From positions 50,820 to 114,819 of the forward strand of contig NZ_LXSL01000012.1 of assembly GCF_001648355.1 (NCBI RefSeq): 64,000 nt of DNA. The letters run 5' to 3'. The notes below the pieces were generated by a model. The model did not search any database, had not been told where the DNA came from, and worked only from the letters and a program-made list of their open reading frames with translations. Position numbers and translations under genes: made by a program. Positions 53,416 through 61,630 of this stretch are shown in pieces (positions within the stretch are counted from its first letter, which is position 1; each line of letters begins with the position of its first letter). This DNA comes from Eikenella longinqua. Its GTDB lineage: Bacteria > Pseudomonadota > Gammaproteobacteria > Burkholderiales > Neisseriaceae.

Positions 53416-53901
53416 ATGTTTTCTTCCGTATCACGTTGGCAGCCTTCCGCTATGGCTTTGCTGGCAGCGTTCTCTTTATCTGCGGTAGCGCAAACTGATC
53501 CGCATATGCAGCCGGACAATCGGGTAAACCTGCGCGCGCAGCCCACCACGCAAAGCGGGATATTGGTGCAACTAGATCGCAACGAGAAATTCGCAATTTT
53601 GGGCCGACAGGGAAACTGGTATCACGTGCAGCGCCGGCACAGCGGCTACATAGAAGGCTATATTCACAAGAGCCAGGTGGTGCACCTGCTGCACAGCTAT
53701 ATCGTGAGCAGCCGCGACGGCTACGCCAATGTGCGCGAAGCCTATAAAAGCGGCGTTTATATGGACGAGCCGCCGATTGCCCAACTGCGCAGGGGTACGC
53801 GGGTGTGGGTGTATCCTGAGCAGAGCATGGGCAGCTGGCTGTTTGTGACCGAGCCGGTGATGGGCTTTGTGCACAAAAGCCAGTTGCAGCGCGAAAATTG
53901 A
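53416..53901 (+). CDS. Secreted protein with two bacterial SH3 domains (copy 1)
   Basis: 161 residues. Signal peptide about 1-25 (ending VAQ). Two SH3b repeats: VNLRAQPTTQSGILVQLDRNEKFAILGRQGNWYHVQ...GYIHKSQV (about 35-88) and YANVREAYKSG...GSWLFVTEPVMGFVHKSQL (about 98-157). Such domains usually bind peptidoglycan or mediate protein contacts in the periplasm. GGAGG precedes the ATG. Its paralogue follows 142 bases later. Confidence 0.82.
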   Translation: MFSSVSRWQPSAMALLAAFSLSAVAQTDPHMQPDNRVNLRAQPTTQSGILVQLDRNEKFAILGRQGNWYHVQRRHSGYIEGYIHKSQVVHLLHSYIVSSRDGYANVREAYKSGVYMDEPPIAQLRRGTRVWVYPEQSMGSWLFVTEPVMGFVHKSQLQREN

Positions 53902-53920
53902 GAAGCAAGGCCGCACCGCA

Positions 53921-53966
53921 TTTTCAGGTAGCCTGTGTTGCCATGCAGGCTCAGGCTACCTGAAAT
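53921..53966. repeat. DUS inverted pair between the SH3 paralogues
   Basis: Opposed DUS copies with a loop containing a partial third copy (CAGGCTCAGGCTACC). Confidence 0.6.
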
Positions 53967-54042
53967 TTATCCGGCACATATCAGCCATCATGATGGCAGA
54001 TAATGCCGCCAGATTTTCCCAACCCCGTATAGGAGCAAGCCC

Positions 54043-54600
54043 ATGATTTCTTCCCCAACCATCCGAACCGCCGCCCTCAGCGCCGTGCTGCTGGCAGCTT
54101 CCGCTTCCGCTGTCGCCGGTGCCGACACCGACAGCTGCGTCCTGCCCAGCCCCGCTTCTGTCTCCACCTATCTGGTTACCGACGGCGATGAAACCGTAAA
54201 CATTCGCGCCCAGCCCACCACCCGCGCCGACATCCTTGCCGTGTGTGACAACTTGGGCGAGGTCGCCATCCTCGGCAAAAATGGCGCGTGGTACCGTGTG
54301 CAGCTGGCTTTGCGCCCGTACCAGCCGCAAGATCGGCGCCTCATCGATGGCTATGTGCACCAAAGCCAGGTTAGCCTGCGCCACGTTTATATCGTGCACA
54401 GCGCCGACGGCACGGCCAACCTGCGCATGAATGCCAACATCCGCGCCGAAATACAGCAACGCATCCCCAACGGCACCACTCTGATCGAGCGCCCCGCCAA
54501 TCGCAGAGGTGATTGGCTTTATGTGGGTGTGCAAGGCAGAGGCGGCGACACTTATGGCTATGTACACAAAAGTCAGATAAGGCCGAAAGCCGTGCGTTAA
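54043..54600 (+). CDS. Secreted protein with two bacterial SH3 domains (copy 2)
   Basis: 185 residues. Signal peptide about 1-26 (ending AVAGA). Same two-domain plan as the gene before it: VNIRAQPTTRADILAVCDNLGEVAILGKNGAWYRVQ...GYVHQSQV and ANLRMNANIRAE...GDWLYVGVQGRGGDTYGYVHKSQI. Two Cys residues (about 31 and 66) could form a disulfide. Sequence identity between the copies is concentrated in the RAQPTT and HKSQ blocks, so the duplication is old. Confidence 0.82.
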   Translation: MISSPTIRTAALSAVLLAASASAVAGADTDSCVLPSPASVSTYLVTDGDETVNIRAQPTTRADILAVCDNLGEVAILGKNGAWYRVQLALRPYQPQDRRLIDGYVHQSQVSLRHVYIVHSADGTANLRMNANIRAEIQQRIPNGTTLIERPANRRGDWLYVGVQGRGGDTYGYVHKSQIRPKAVR

Positions 54601-54611
54601 CGGTGCGGAAA

Positions 54612-54775
54612 TTTTCAGGTAGCCTCCGGCAGCCCGCAGAGGCTACCTGAAAAAAGTAGGCCGGGTATGCAGGCCGAATGTTTTCCACACCATACGCAGG
54701 ATTGTCGAGCATGAATGCCCGGGCGACTGCGGCATGCAAAAAGGCTACCTGAAAACTATTTTTCAGGTAGCCTTT
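54612..54775. terminator. Two DUS hairpins between copy 2 and znuA
   Basis: Opposed pairs at 54612-54653 and 54740-54775 can terminate transcripts from both directions in this convergent gap. No gene between. Confidence 0.6.
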
Positions 54776-54807
54776 ACTATGCCCGGTTCAAACCGGTTTC
54801 AAAGCAA

Positions 54808-55728
54808 TTACTGCTTCATCGCGTTCACCAGTGAGCTGACGTTGTGGCGGAACATCTGCTCGTAGGTGGCGGCGGGGGCGCCGCGGCTGAGGGCGTCGGA
54901 GTAGAGCTTGCCGTTTACGCGGATGCCCGTTTCGCGGGAAATGCGTTCCACCATGCGCGAATCTTTGATGTTTTCGCTAAAGGCGGCGCGGATGTTTTGG
55001 CTGCGGATTTGGCGGATGAGTGCGGAAACCTGGCGGGCGGAGGGCTCGGCTTCGGTGCTCACGCCTTGCGGGGCGATGAATTCCACGCGGTAGCGTTTGC
55101 CCAGGTAGTTGAAGGCGTCATGCCCGGTGAGCACTTTGCGGCGGGCGGCGGGCACGCTGTTGAATTGGGTTTGCGCCCATTGGTGCATGGCGTCGAGGCG
55201 GCCTTGGTAGTTGGTGAGGCGTTGCTGATAATAGGCGCGGCCTTGGGGATCGACCCGGATGAGGGCGTCGGCTACGTTTTGGGCGTAGGTTTTCATCAGC
55301 ACGGGGTCGTTCCATACGTGGGGGTCGAATTCGCCGTGGTGGTGGTGATCGTGGCCGTGATGGCCGTGATCGTGGTCATGGTCGTCGTGCTCTTCGGCTT
55401 TCATCGGGCGGATGTTTTTGGTGGCTTCGGCAAAGGGGGTGCCGCTTTGGCGGATGCCGCGCATCACGGCGGCCTGCTCGAAGCCGAGGCCGTTTACCAG
55501 CACGAGCTTGGCGTTGCGGATGCGGTGCATGTCGCGGCTGGTGAGGTTGTAGGCGTGGGCGTCTTGGTCGGGGCCGACTAGGCTGCTCACGTTCACGCGC
55601 TCGCCGCCCACCTGCTTGGCCACGTCGCCCAGAATGCTGAAGCTGGACACGACTTCCAGCGGCGCGGCATAGAGGCTGCCGGAGAAGAGGGCGGCGATGA
55701 GGCCGAGTTTCCAATGTTTCAATTTCAT
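54808..55728 (-). CDS. znuA: Zinc ABC transporter substrate-binding protein ZnuA
   Basis: 306 residues from ATG 55728 with AAGGAG. Signal peptide 1-21 (ending YAA). Cluster A-1 fold with metal His in AHAYNLTSRDM, a His/Asp-rich loop (EEHDDHDHDHGHHGHDHHHH), HVWNDP and TGHDAFNYLGKRY. The His-rich loop favours zinc over manganese. Last gene of the minus-strand operon. Confidence 0.92.
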   Translation of the reverse strand: MKLKHWKLGLIAALFSGSLYAAPLEVVSSFSILGDVAKQVGGERVNVSSLVGPDQDAHAYNLTSRDMHRIRNAKLVLVNGLGFEQAAVMRGIRQSGTPFAEATKNIRPMKAEEHDDHDHDHGHHGHDHHHHGEFDPHVWNDPVLMKTYAQNVADALIRVDPQGRAYYQQRLTNYQGRLDAMHQWAQTQFNSVPAARRKVLTGHDAFNYLGKRYRVEFIAPQGVSTEAEPSARQVSALIRQIRSQNIRAAFSENIKDSRMVERISRETGIRVNGKLYSDALSRGAPAATYEQMFRHNVSSLVNAMKQ

Positions 55729-55780
55729 CTTTTGCTCCTTTTGATTGGCTTGTATCAACGAGCCGTTTGGCTCTTCCTTG

Positions 55781-55808
55781 AGGCTACCTGAAAATTTTCA
55801 GGTAGCCT
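55781..55808 (-). terminator. Perfect DUS palindrome between znuB and znuA
   Basis: AGGCTACCTGAAAA abuts its reverse complement. Located between permease stop and znuA start; it could reduce or process the operon transcript. The tail is less T-rich than typical terminators. Confidence 0.5.
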
Positions 55809-55844
55809 TTAAAGCTGGTTGGGTGCAGTTGGGCACAGCAAACC

Positions 55845-56735
55845 TCACACCCGCAAATGCCGCCCGCGCCACCATTTCGGCAGCATCCCGCCCTCGCGCC
55901 CGATAAACAGCGACACCGCATACACGCCGCCCAAACACAAAATAATCGCCGGCCCCGAAGGGATGTCCACATGGTAGGAAAACAGCAGCCCGCAGAAGCT
56001 GCACGCGAGCGCAATCAGCACCGCGAGCGCAATCAGCCCGCCCATACTGCGCGCCCACAGCCGCGCCGTAATCGCCGGCAGCATCATCACCCCCACCGAC
56101 ATCAGCGTGCCGATGGCCTGAAAGCCCGCCACCAAGTTCAGCACCACCAGCATCAGAAACAGCACATGCCACAGCCCGCCGCGCCCGTTTACCGCGCGCA
56201 GGAAGAGCGGGTCGATGCTCTCCAGCATCAGCGGGCGGTAGATCACCGCCAGCATCAGCACCGACACCGCGCTCACGCACAGCACCAGAATCAGCGAAGG
56301 CGTGTCCACCGCCAGCACCGAGCCGAACAACAGGTGCAGCAAATCCACATTGCTGCCGTAGCTGCTCACCAGCACCACGCCCAAGGCCAGGCTGGCCAGA
56401 TAAAACGCGGCAAAGTTTGCGTCTTCCTTCAAATTCGTGTGCCGGCTCACTAGGCCGGCGAGCAGCGCCATCGCCAGCCCGGCGGCAAAACCGCCCAGGC
56501 TCATCGCCGGCAGGCTGAGCGAACCGGCGGCAATATAGCCCGCCGCCGCGCCGGGCAGCACCGCATGGCCGAGCGCGTCGCCCACCAAGCTCATGCGCCG
56601 CATCACCAAAAACACGCCCACCGGCGCCGCGCCCACGGCCAAAAACAGCACGGAGGCGAGCGCATAGCGCATGAAATCGTCGTCAAAGGGTTCGATGAGG
56701 AGCTGGGATAGGGTCATGGTGTGTGTTTGGCTCAA
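55845..56735 (-). CDS. znuB: Zinc ABC transporter permease ZnuB
   Basis: 296 residues with about eight to nine membrane helices, ABC-3 family. Conserved cytoplasmic loop RRMSLVGDALGHAVLPG (EAA-like coupling) and QAIGTLMSVGVMMLPAITARLW. It forms the channel with ZnuC. Separated from znuC by two unrelated small genes, which is unusual for this operon. Confidence 0.92.
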   Translation of the reverse strand: MSQTHTMTLSQLLIEPFDDDFMRYALASVLFLAVGAAPVGVFLVMRRMSLVGDALGHAVLPGAAAGYIAAGSLSLPAMSLGGFAAGLAMALLAGLVSRHTNLKEDANFAAFYLASLALGVVLVSSYGSNVDLLHLLFGSVLAVDTPSLILVLCVSAVSVLMLAVIYRPLMLESIDPLFLRAVNGRGGLWHVLFLMLVVLNLVAGFQAIGTLMSVGVMMLPAITARLWARSMGGLIALAVLIALACSFCGLLFSYHVDIPSGPAIILCLGGVYAVSLFIGREGGMLPKWWRGRHLRV

Positions 56736-56768
56736 GTGAGTGGTGGGAATGGGCGGCGGTGTCAGTTT

Positions 56769-57248
56769 TCAGGTAGCCTTTAATGCTGGCGGCTTGGGTT
56801 GATTGTTAGTTAAAAACGCAAACCACATATCATCTTCCGCTGCATTGGAGAAAATATCCGGATATTTCCCTCCAAAAATATAGTGGGCGATAAATTCGTT
56901 GAATGGGCAGCTTATCGGCTTATCTACTTCAAAATTGATCTGCCCGGAACGGATGTCGGCAAATATCGGCGCATACAAAACCTGGCCGATTTCATACACC
57001 GCCCCTTTAAGGCGTTCTTCAACGCGGTATTGCCTATCCAAAATCTCTGCCGTGCTCCAAAGCACAATATCCCCAAACGAGCCGCCATTGCATATTGCCA
57101 GGAAATTTTGGTGCTCTTGAATCAGCAGCTGTTTCAATGGATGAGGAATATCGCGCGCGCCATCGGGGATGTCTGCAATCAATGCGGCTTCGGGTAAGCT
57201 GTTTAGCTTGGTTCGATAATGGTTTACTAATTCTGCTGATGTCATCAT
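56769..57248 (-). CDS. SMI1/KNR4 (SUKH) family protein
   Basis: 159 residues. The block FLAICNGGSFGDIVLWSTAEI with following acidic surface is the SUKH/SMI1-KNR4 core (NG-x3-G). SUKH proteins are mostly immunity proteins against polymorphic toxins; no toxin gene is near. The stop codon is provided by a DUS (Lys-Ala-Thr-TGA at 56769). Lower GC than znu genes. Inserted between znuC and znuB. Confidence 0.72.
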   Translation of the reverse strand: MMTSAELVNHYRTKLNSLPEAALIADIPDGARDIPHPLKQLLIQEHQNFLAICNGGSFGDIVLWSTAEILDRQYRVEERLKGAVYEIGQVLYAPIFADIRSGQINFEVDKPISCPFNEFIAHYIFGGKYPDIFSNAAEDDMWFAFLTNNQPKPPALKAT

Positions 57249-57302
57249 TTTCTGTTGGTTGGGGCTGCCCTTGAATATGCGGCATGATGTTCGATTCGGT
57301 TT

Positions 57303-57647
57303 TCAGGTAGCCTGTTTGGCGGGCGGGCTGTCATTGGCAGTGATTACGCCTTCGCCCACGGCGGTGCCGCCTTCCATAATCCAAAATTCTGTGCCGGGGC
57401 GCAGGGCGGAATAATCCACGCGGCCGGGGTAGAGATAATCCAGCCCGGCTTGCAGCGGTTTGCCTAGCCGGCTGTGCTCAAACTCGGCAAACACGATGCC
57501 GAACATTTGGCGGCTGCCTTTGGGCGCGAAGTGTGGGCGGTAGCCTGCGGCGGGAAAGTGCGGCCGGCTGCGGATGCGCTGCGGAAAAGCTCCAGCGGGG
57601 AAATCTTCGCTGCGGTTTTGGAAAAAAATCACTCGGGCGGCAAACAT
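57303..57647 (-). CDS. EF-Tu C-terminal-barrel-like small protein
   Basis: 114 residues. The order of strands and the motifs RPHFPAAGYRPHFAPKG and LRPGTEFWIMEGGTAVGEGVI resemble the third domain of EF-Tu and the stand-alone small EF-Tu-like proteins; the GTPase domain is absent. Its stop is provided by a DUS (Gln-Ala-Thr-TGA) and another DUS ends at its ATG. Lies between znuC and the SUKH gene. Function unknown. Confidence 0.65.
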   Translation of the reverse strand: MFAARVIFFQNRSEDFPAGAFPQRIRSRPHFPAAGYRPHFAPKGSRQMFGIVFAEFEHSRLGKPLQAGLDYLYPGRVDYSALRPGTEFWIMEGGTAVGEGVITANDSPPAKQAT

Positions 57648-57677
57648 GGGCTACCTGAAAATAGGCTACCTGAAAAC

Positions 57678-58409
57678 CTAGGCTTCGCACCATTCGCGGC
57701 TGTCGGCATGGCGGTGCATGGCGTGGGCGGCCTGTTTCAGGTAGCCTTCGGTGAGCACGTCTGCGGTGGCGCCGCTGGCGATTTTTTCGCGCGCAATCAG
57801 GAAGGTGTGGGGGAAATAGGCGCGCACCTGCTCATAATCGTGCAGCACGGCAATCACGGCGCGGCCTTCGTCTTGGTGGCATTGGCGCAATACGTCGAGC
57901 AGCTCGTAGGTGGTGCGCGCGTCCACGGCGTTGAAGGGCTCGTCGAGCAGCAGGAATTTGGCGTTTTGCACCAGCATGCGGGCGAGCAGCACGCGTTGGA
58001 ACTGGCCGTTGGAAAGCTGCCCGATGCCGCGGCGGGCGAAGTCGGCCATGCCCACGCGTTCGAGCGCGGCGTGCACCCGTTCGCGCTGGGCGGGCTTGAC
58101 GCCGCCGAAAAAGCCGATTTCATACCACAAGCCCATGGCGGCCAGCTCATACACGGAAATAGGCTGGCTACGGTCGATGTCGGACTGCTGCGGCAAATAG
58201 GCGATGTCGCGGCGCTCGAGGCCTTGCCAGTGCACGGCGCCAGTGCTGGTTTTCAGCAGGCCCATGATGGCTTTGAGCAGGGTGGATTTGCCCGCGCCGT
58301 TGGGGCCGAACACCGCCCACATGCTGCCGGGTGCGAATTCACCGCAAATGTGGTGCACGGCGGGGTGGCGGCGGTAGCTCACGGTGAGGTTGTCGAACAC
58401 GATGCTCAT
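57678..58409 (-). CDS. znuC: Zinc ABC transporter ATPase ZnuC
   Basis: 243 residues. Walker A GPNGAGKST, Q-loop YLPQQSD, ABC signature LSNGQFQR (variant of LSGGQ with Asn), Walker B FLLLDEPF and H-loop VLHDYEQ. Couples ATP hydrolysis to zinc import through ZnuB. A DUS is in frame as GYLKQ. Its ATG overlaps the TGA of the small membrane ORF upstream. Confidence 0.93.
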   Translation of the reverse strand: MSIVFDNLTVSYRRHPAVHHICGEFAPGSMWAVFGPNGAGKSTLLKAIMGLLKTSTGAVHWQGLERRDIAYLPQQSDIDRSQPISVYELAAMGLWYEIGFFGGVKPAQRERVHAALERVGMADFARRGIGQLSNGQFQRVLLARMLVQNAKFLLLDEPFNAVDARTTYELLDVLRQCHQDEGRAVIAVLHDYEQVRAYFPHTFLIAREKIASGATADVLTEGYLKQAAHAMHRHADSREWCEA

Positions 58410-58510
58410 AGCGCGGCGCCCGTCCAGGCGAATACGCCCAGCATCAGGGCGATGAGTGCGGCCGCCAAAAGCAGGCGGCGGGGGAGGCTGTCGAGTAACC
58501 AGGAGTGCAT
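58406..58510 (-). CDS. 34-residue single-pass membrane protein coupled to znuC
   Basis: Small ORF from ATG 58510 to TGA 58406-58408: MHSWLLDSLPRRLLLAAALI then ALMLGVFAWTGAAL. One membrane helix (about 12-32). Its stop overlaps the znuC ATG (ATGA), a classic coupling arrangement, and it is the first ORF after the Zur-controlled promoter. Could be a transporter accessory peptide or a coupling leader. No obvious ribosome-binding site. Confidence 0.55.
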   Translation of the reverse strand: MHSWLLDSLPRRLLLAAALIALMLGVFAWTGAAL

Positions 58511-58521
58511 AGCGGTGGCCG

Positions 58522-58536
58522 TGTTATGTTGTAACG
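58522..58536 (-). promoter_or_regulatory. Zur box 1 (downstream of the znu start site)
   Basis: TGTTATGTTGTAACG matches 13 of 15 positions of the neisserial Zur pattern TGTTATnnnATAACA. It lies just after the predicted transcription start (about 58543) on the minus strand. Confidence 0.65.
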
Positions 58537-58543
58537 GGCGGCA

Positions 58544-58578
58544 TGATACTCTATAACATGTGCTTTATCCATAGCCAA
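58544..58578 (-). promoter_or_regulatory. znu promoter with overlapping Zur box 2
   Basis: On the minus strand TTGGCT (58573-58578) and TATAGA (58550-58555) are spaced by 17 bases. TGATACTCTATAACA (58544-58558) matches 13 of 15 positions of TGTTATnnnATAACA and covers the -10, so zinc-loaded Zur would block initiation. Confidence 0.65.
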
Positions 58579-58750
58579 GGCTACCTGAAAATCCGGATAT
58601 ACCCTGCCGCCAAAGGGCGGATGCCGCGCCATGAAGTGCCAATCTGCTGTTCGGATAAAGAAAATACTTGCCTAGGCAGAGCTTTCCAAGTTTAATAGGC
58701 AAAATTTGATTTGGCGGAAACCGCGCTCCGCCCCCAAGGAAGGAATAACG

Positions 58751-59878
58751 ATGAAAAAACTGCTTCTGGTTTCGCTGTGTGCCGGATTGCTGGCCGGCTG
58801 CGGCGGCGCACAGGAAAACAACAACGCCTCGGCGCCTGCCGCCGACAGCGCCAAGGTGCTCAATCTCTACAACTGGGCGGATTATGTCGATCCCGCCACG
58901 CTCACCGAGTTCACCAAGCAAACCGGCATCACCGTGCGCTCCGCCTATTACGACAACAACGAAACCCTCGAAGCCAAAATGCTCAGCGGCAGCAGCGGCT
59001 ACGATTTGGTGGTGCCCTCCATTGCCAACGTCGGCCGCCAGATACAGGCCGGCGCCTACCAGCCCATCGACAAAAGCCAAATCCCCAACTACGGCAACCT
59101 CGACCCGCACCTGCTCAAGCTGATGGAGCAGGTGGATCCCGGCAACAAATACGCCGTGCCCTATTTCTGGGGCATCAACACCCTCGCCATCAACATCCAA
59201 ATGGTGCAGAAAGCCCTGGGCGGCGCCCCTCTGCCCGAAAACCCCTGGGATTTGGTGTTCAACCCGCAATACACCGCCAAGCTCAAATCTTGCGGCATTT
59301 CCTATTTCGACAGCCCGCTCGAGCAATACCCATTGGCACTCAGCTACTTAGGCAAAGACCCCAACAGCACCCAGCCCGAAGACCTGCAAGCAGCCACCGA
59401 CCTCATGCGCGCTGTGCGCAAAGACATCCGCCTCTTCACCGGCGCCACCTACATCAACGACCTGGCCGCCGGCAACCTTTGCGTGGCCATCGGCTACGGC
59501 GGCGACCTCAACATCGCCCGCAACCGCGCCATCGAAGCCGGCAACGGCATCGACATCCAAGTGCTCGTGCCCAAAACCGGGCTGGCCGTGTGGATTGATT
59601 CCCTGATGATCCCCAAAGACGCGCACCACCCCGCCAACGCCCTCAAATATATTAACCACACCCTAGACCCCAAAGTGGCCGCCGCCAACGGCAGCTTCGT
59701 CACCTACGCTCCCGCCAGCCAGCCCGCGCGTGAGCTGATGCCCGAGAAATACCGCAACGACCAATCCATCTTCCCCAGCGAAGAAGCCATGGCCAACAGC
59801 TACGTCATCCTGCCCAAAGACGCGCACACCAGCCGCCTGATGACCCAGCTTTACCAAAGGCTGATGGCGATTAAATAA
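58751..59878 (+). CDS. Polyamine ABC transporter substrate-binding lipoprotein (PotF/PotD-like)
   Basis: 375 residues from ATG 58751 with AAGGAAGGA. Lipobox LLAGC gives a lipoprotein with Cys19. The mature protein begins VLNLYNWADYVDPATLTEFTKQTG and has DLVVPSIANVGRQIQAGAYQPIDKS and YAVPYFWGINTLAIN, patterns of PotF/PotD. Binds putrescine or spermidine. No permease or ATPase is adjacent, so it works with components encoded elsewhere. Confidence 0.92.
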   Translation: MKKLLLVSLCAGLLAGCGGAQENNNASAPAADSAKVLNLYNWADYVDPATLTEFTKQTGITVRSAYYDNNETLEAKMLSGSSGYDLVVPSIANVGRQIQAGAYQPIDKSQIPNYGNLDPHLLKLMEQVDPGNKYAVPYFWGINTLAINIQMVQKALGGAPLPENPWDLVFNPQYTAKLKSCGISYFDSPLEQYPLALSYLGKDPNSTQPEDLQAATDLMRAVRKDIRLFTGATYINDLAAGNLCVAIGYGGDLNIARNRAIEAGNGIDIQVLVPKTGLAVWIDSLMIPKDAHHPANALKYINHTLDPKVAAANGSFVTYAPASQPARELMPEKYRNDQSIFPSEEAMANSYVILPKDAHTSRLMTQLYQRLMAIK

Positions 59879-59898
59879 AGCGTTTGTCCGATTGCGCT

Positions 59899-59936
59899 AA
59901 AGGCTACCTGAAAAATAGTTTTCAGGTAGCCTTTTT
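59899..59936 (+). terminator. DUS hairpin terminator after the PotF-like gene
   Basis: A 16-base stem with a four-base loop ending in TTTTT, 21 bases after the stop. The remaining gap to 60106 shows nothing else recognisable. Confidence 0.75.
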
Positions 59937-60106
59937 GTGTGCGGCGTTAGTGCGGATAGGGGGTGAACAATAGGTTAATGAGGACGTGATGGAGGTGTTT
60001 AGCAGTTTACTGAGACATAGGTAGGGAGAAAGAACATCGCTGGCTGCCTTTTTCGTTAGCTTGGAGTATGATGGCAGAGTGTTTGATTGTGTTAAGGAGA
60101 TGGAGA

Positions 60107-60481
60107 ATGAAGAGGTTGCTTGCTTTGTTGTTCTTGTGTGTATCCCTGCCTGCCTTGGCTTATGAGTACAAGTATGGAGAATGGGTAGCATTTACTGGGA
60201 AATTACAGACGATGCGCGGGGGCTGGATGGCTATTGTGTTGGATAAGCCGATAACTGTTGTGCCGAAACCCGGGGATGATGATGGTATAGACACGCCGGA
60301 AACAGGCGTGAGGATAATGCAGTTGGCTATGTCATCTCCCGAGCATTTCCGGCAGTATCGGCAGTTCAAAGGCAGAATGGCGCGGGTACAGTGTGAAACG
60401 CTGTTCCATTCACATACTGCGCACCATCAAACACCGGTATTGTGTAGTGTGGCTCGGATTTCTGCGCCGGATAGGCCGTAG
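60107..60481 (+). CDS. Small periplasmic protein, possibly DUF4431
   Basis: 124 residues from ATG 60107 with AAGGAG. Signal peptide about 1-18 (SLPALA). The mature part has EWVAFTGKLQTMRGG and ends CETLFHSHTAHHQTPVLCSVARI, a pattern I associate with DUF4431; tentative. Two Cys residues could pair. The gene is clearly more AT-rich than its neighbours. Function unknown. Confidence 0.65.
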   Translation: MKRLLALLFLCVSLPALAYEYKYGEWVAFTGKLQTMRGGWMAIVLDKPITVVPKPGDDDGIDTPETGVRIMQLAMSSPEHFRQYRQFKGRMARVQCETLFHSHTAHHQTPVLCSVARISAPDRP

Positions 60482-60554
60482 GATAGGAGATAATGAAGAA
60501 GCTTGAATGTGTACAGATTGAATGGTTTGATTTTAGCTTCACAGAAACTGCGCT

Positions 60555-60600
60555 TTATTTTCAGGTAGCCTTTATTTGAGGCTACCTGAAAATTTTTGAG
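60555..60600. terminator. Inverted DUS pair near hemC
   Basis: Opposed DUS copies (about 60560 and 60580) with a short loop, preceded by the fragment TTTTAGCTTCACAGAAAC. Convergent gap between the small gene and hemC. Confidence 0.55.
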
Positions 60601-60638
60601 CTTAGGGGAAAGCCGTCTGCATTTGATGTGGGCGGTTT

Positions 60639-61506
60639 TCAGGTAGCCTGCCCGGCCAGTACGGCGGCGATGAGTTCTTGCGCGCCATCGTCGGCGAGCT
60701 TTTTGGCCACGGCGCGGCCGAGGGTGTCGGCGTATTCGCTCGGGGCTTGGGCTTGGGCGCGCAGGATAACGGAGCCGTCGGGGTGGCCAACGAGGCCGTG
60801 CAGGGTGAGCAGGCCGGCTTGGTCGGTGCAGTAGGCGGCCAGCGGCACTTGGCAGCTGCCGCCGAGCGCGCGGGCGAGGGCGCGTTCGGCGGTGACGCAG
60901 GCGGCGGTTTGGGCTTGGTTGAGCGGGGCGAGCAGGGGCATGAGCTCGCGGCGGTGGGCGGCGATTTCGATGCCGAGCGCGCCTTGGCCGGCTTCGGCCA
61001 GGATGATGGCGGCGTAGTCGCCGTGGTCGAGCTTGGCGAGGCGGGTTTGCACGTTGCCGCGCAGGGGGGGCGACCTGAAGCCGGGGAAAGCGGGCGCGCA
61101 GCTGGGCTTCGCGGCGCAGGCTGGAGGTGCCGACAATGGCGCCGTCGGGCAGGTCTTCCAGCCGTTGGTAGTTGTTGGACACGAAGGCGTCGAAGGGGCT
61201 TTCGCGCTCGCAGATGGCGGCCAGGGCAAAGCCTTCGGGCAAGGCCATGGGCACGTCTTTGATGGAGTGCACGGCGAGGTCGGCGCGGCCGTCGGCCAGG
61301 GCTTGTTCGAGCTCTTTCACAAACAGGCCTTTGCCGCCGATTTTGGAGAGGGTTTTATCGAGGATGCGATCGCCCTGGGTGGTGATGCCGAGGATGGATA
61401 CCTCGCAGCCGGGGTAGAGGGTGCGCAGGCGGGATTGGATATGTTCGGCCTGCCACATGGCCAGGGCGCTTTCGCGGCTGGCGATAACGAGTCGGTTCGG
61501 AGTCAT
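60639..61506 (-). pseudogene. hemC: Hydroxymethylbilane synthase HemC, frameshifted at a G7/C7 run
   Basis: From ATG 61506 the frame encodes a normal HemC start (TPNRLVIASRESALAMWQ, VKELEQALADGRADLAVHS, GTSSLRREAQLRARFP) up to a run of seven C (plus-strand G7, 61064-61070). The frame then shifts. The remainder (LRGNVQTRLAKLDHGDYAA, and GGSCQVPLAAYC with the Cys that holds the dipyrromethane cofactor) lies in another frame ending at 60639. Six C would restore a 288-residue enzyme. The restored frame ends in a DUS-supplied stop (Gly-Gln-Ala-Thr). HemC condenses four porphobilinogen to hydroxymethylbilane in haem synthesis. A sequencing error, phase variation or true loss are all possible. Confidence 0.85.
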
Positions 61507-61585
61507 TCTGGGGAAAACGGAGGTTGCAAATGGCGGGCAGTCTATCACGAAACGGGCGGCGGTTTCGGATTTGCTTGGCGCTGGC

Positions 61586-61591
61586 TATAAT
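61586..61591 (+). promoter_or_regulatory. -10 element of the hemerythrin gene
   Basis: TATAAT at 61586-61591, 39 bases before ATG 61631 with a DUS between. A weak TTTCGG (61563-61568) lies 17 bases upstream. Confidence 0.45.
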
Positions 61592-61630
61592 GTTTCCACC
61601 ATTGAAAGGCTACCTGAAAGGCCGCATGCC

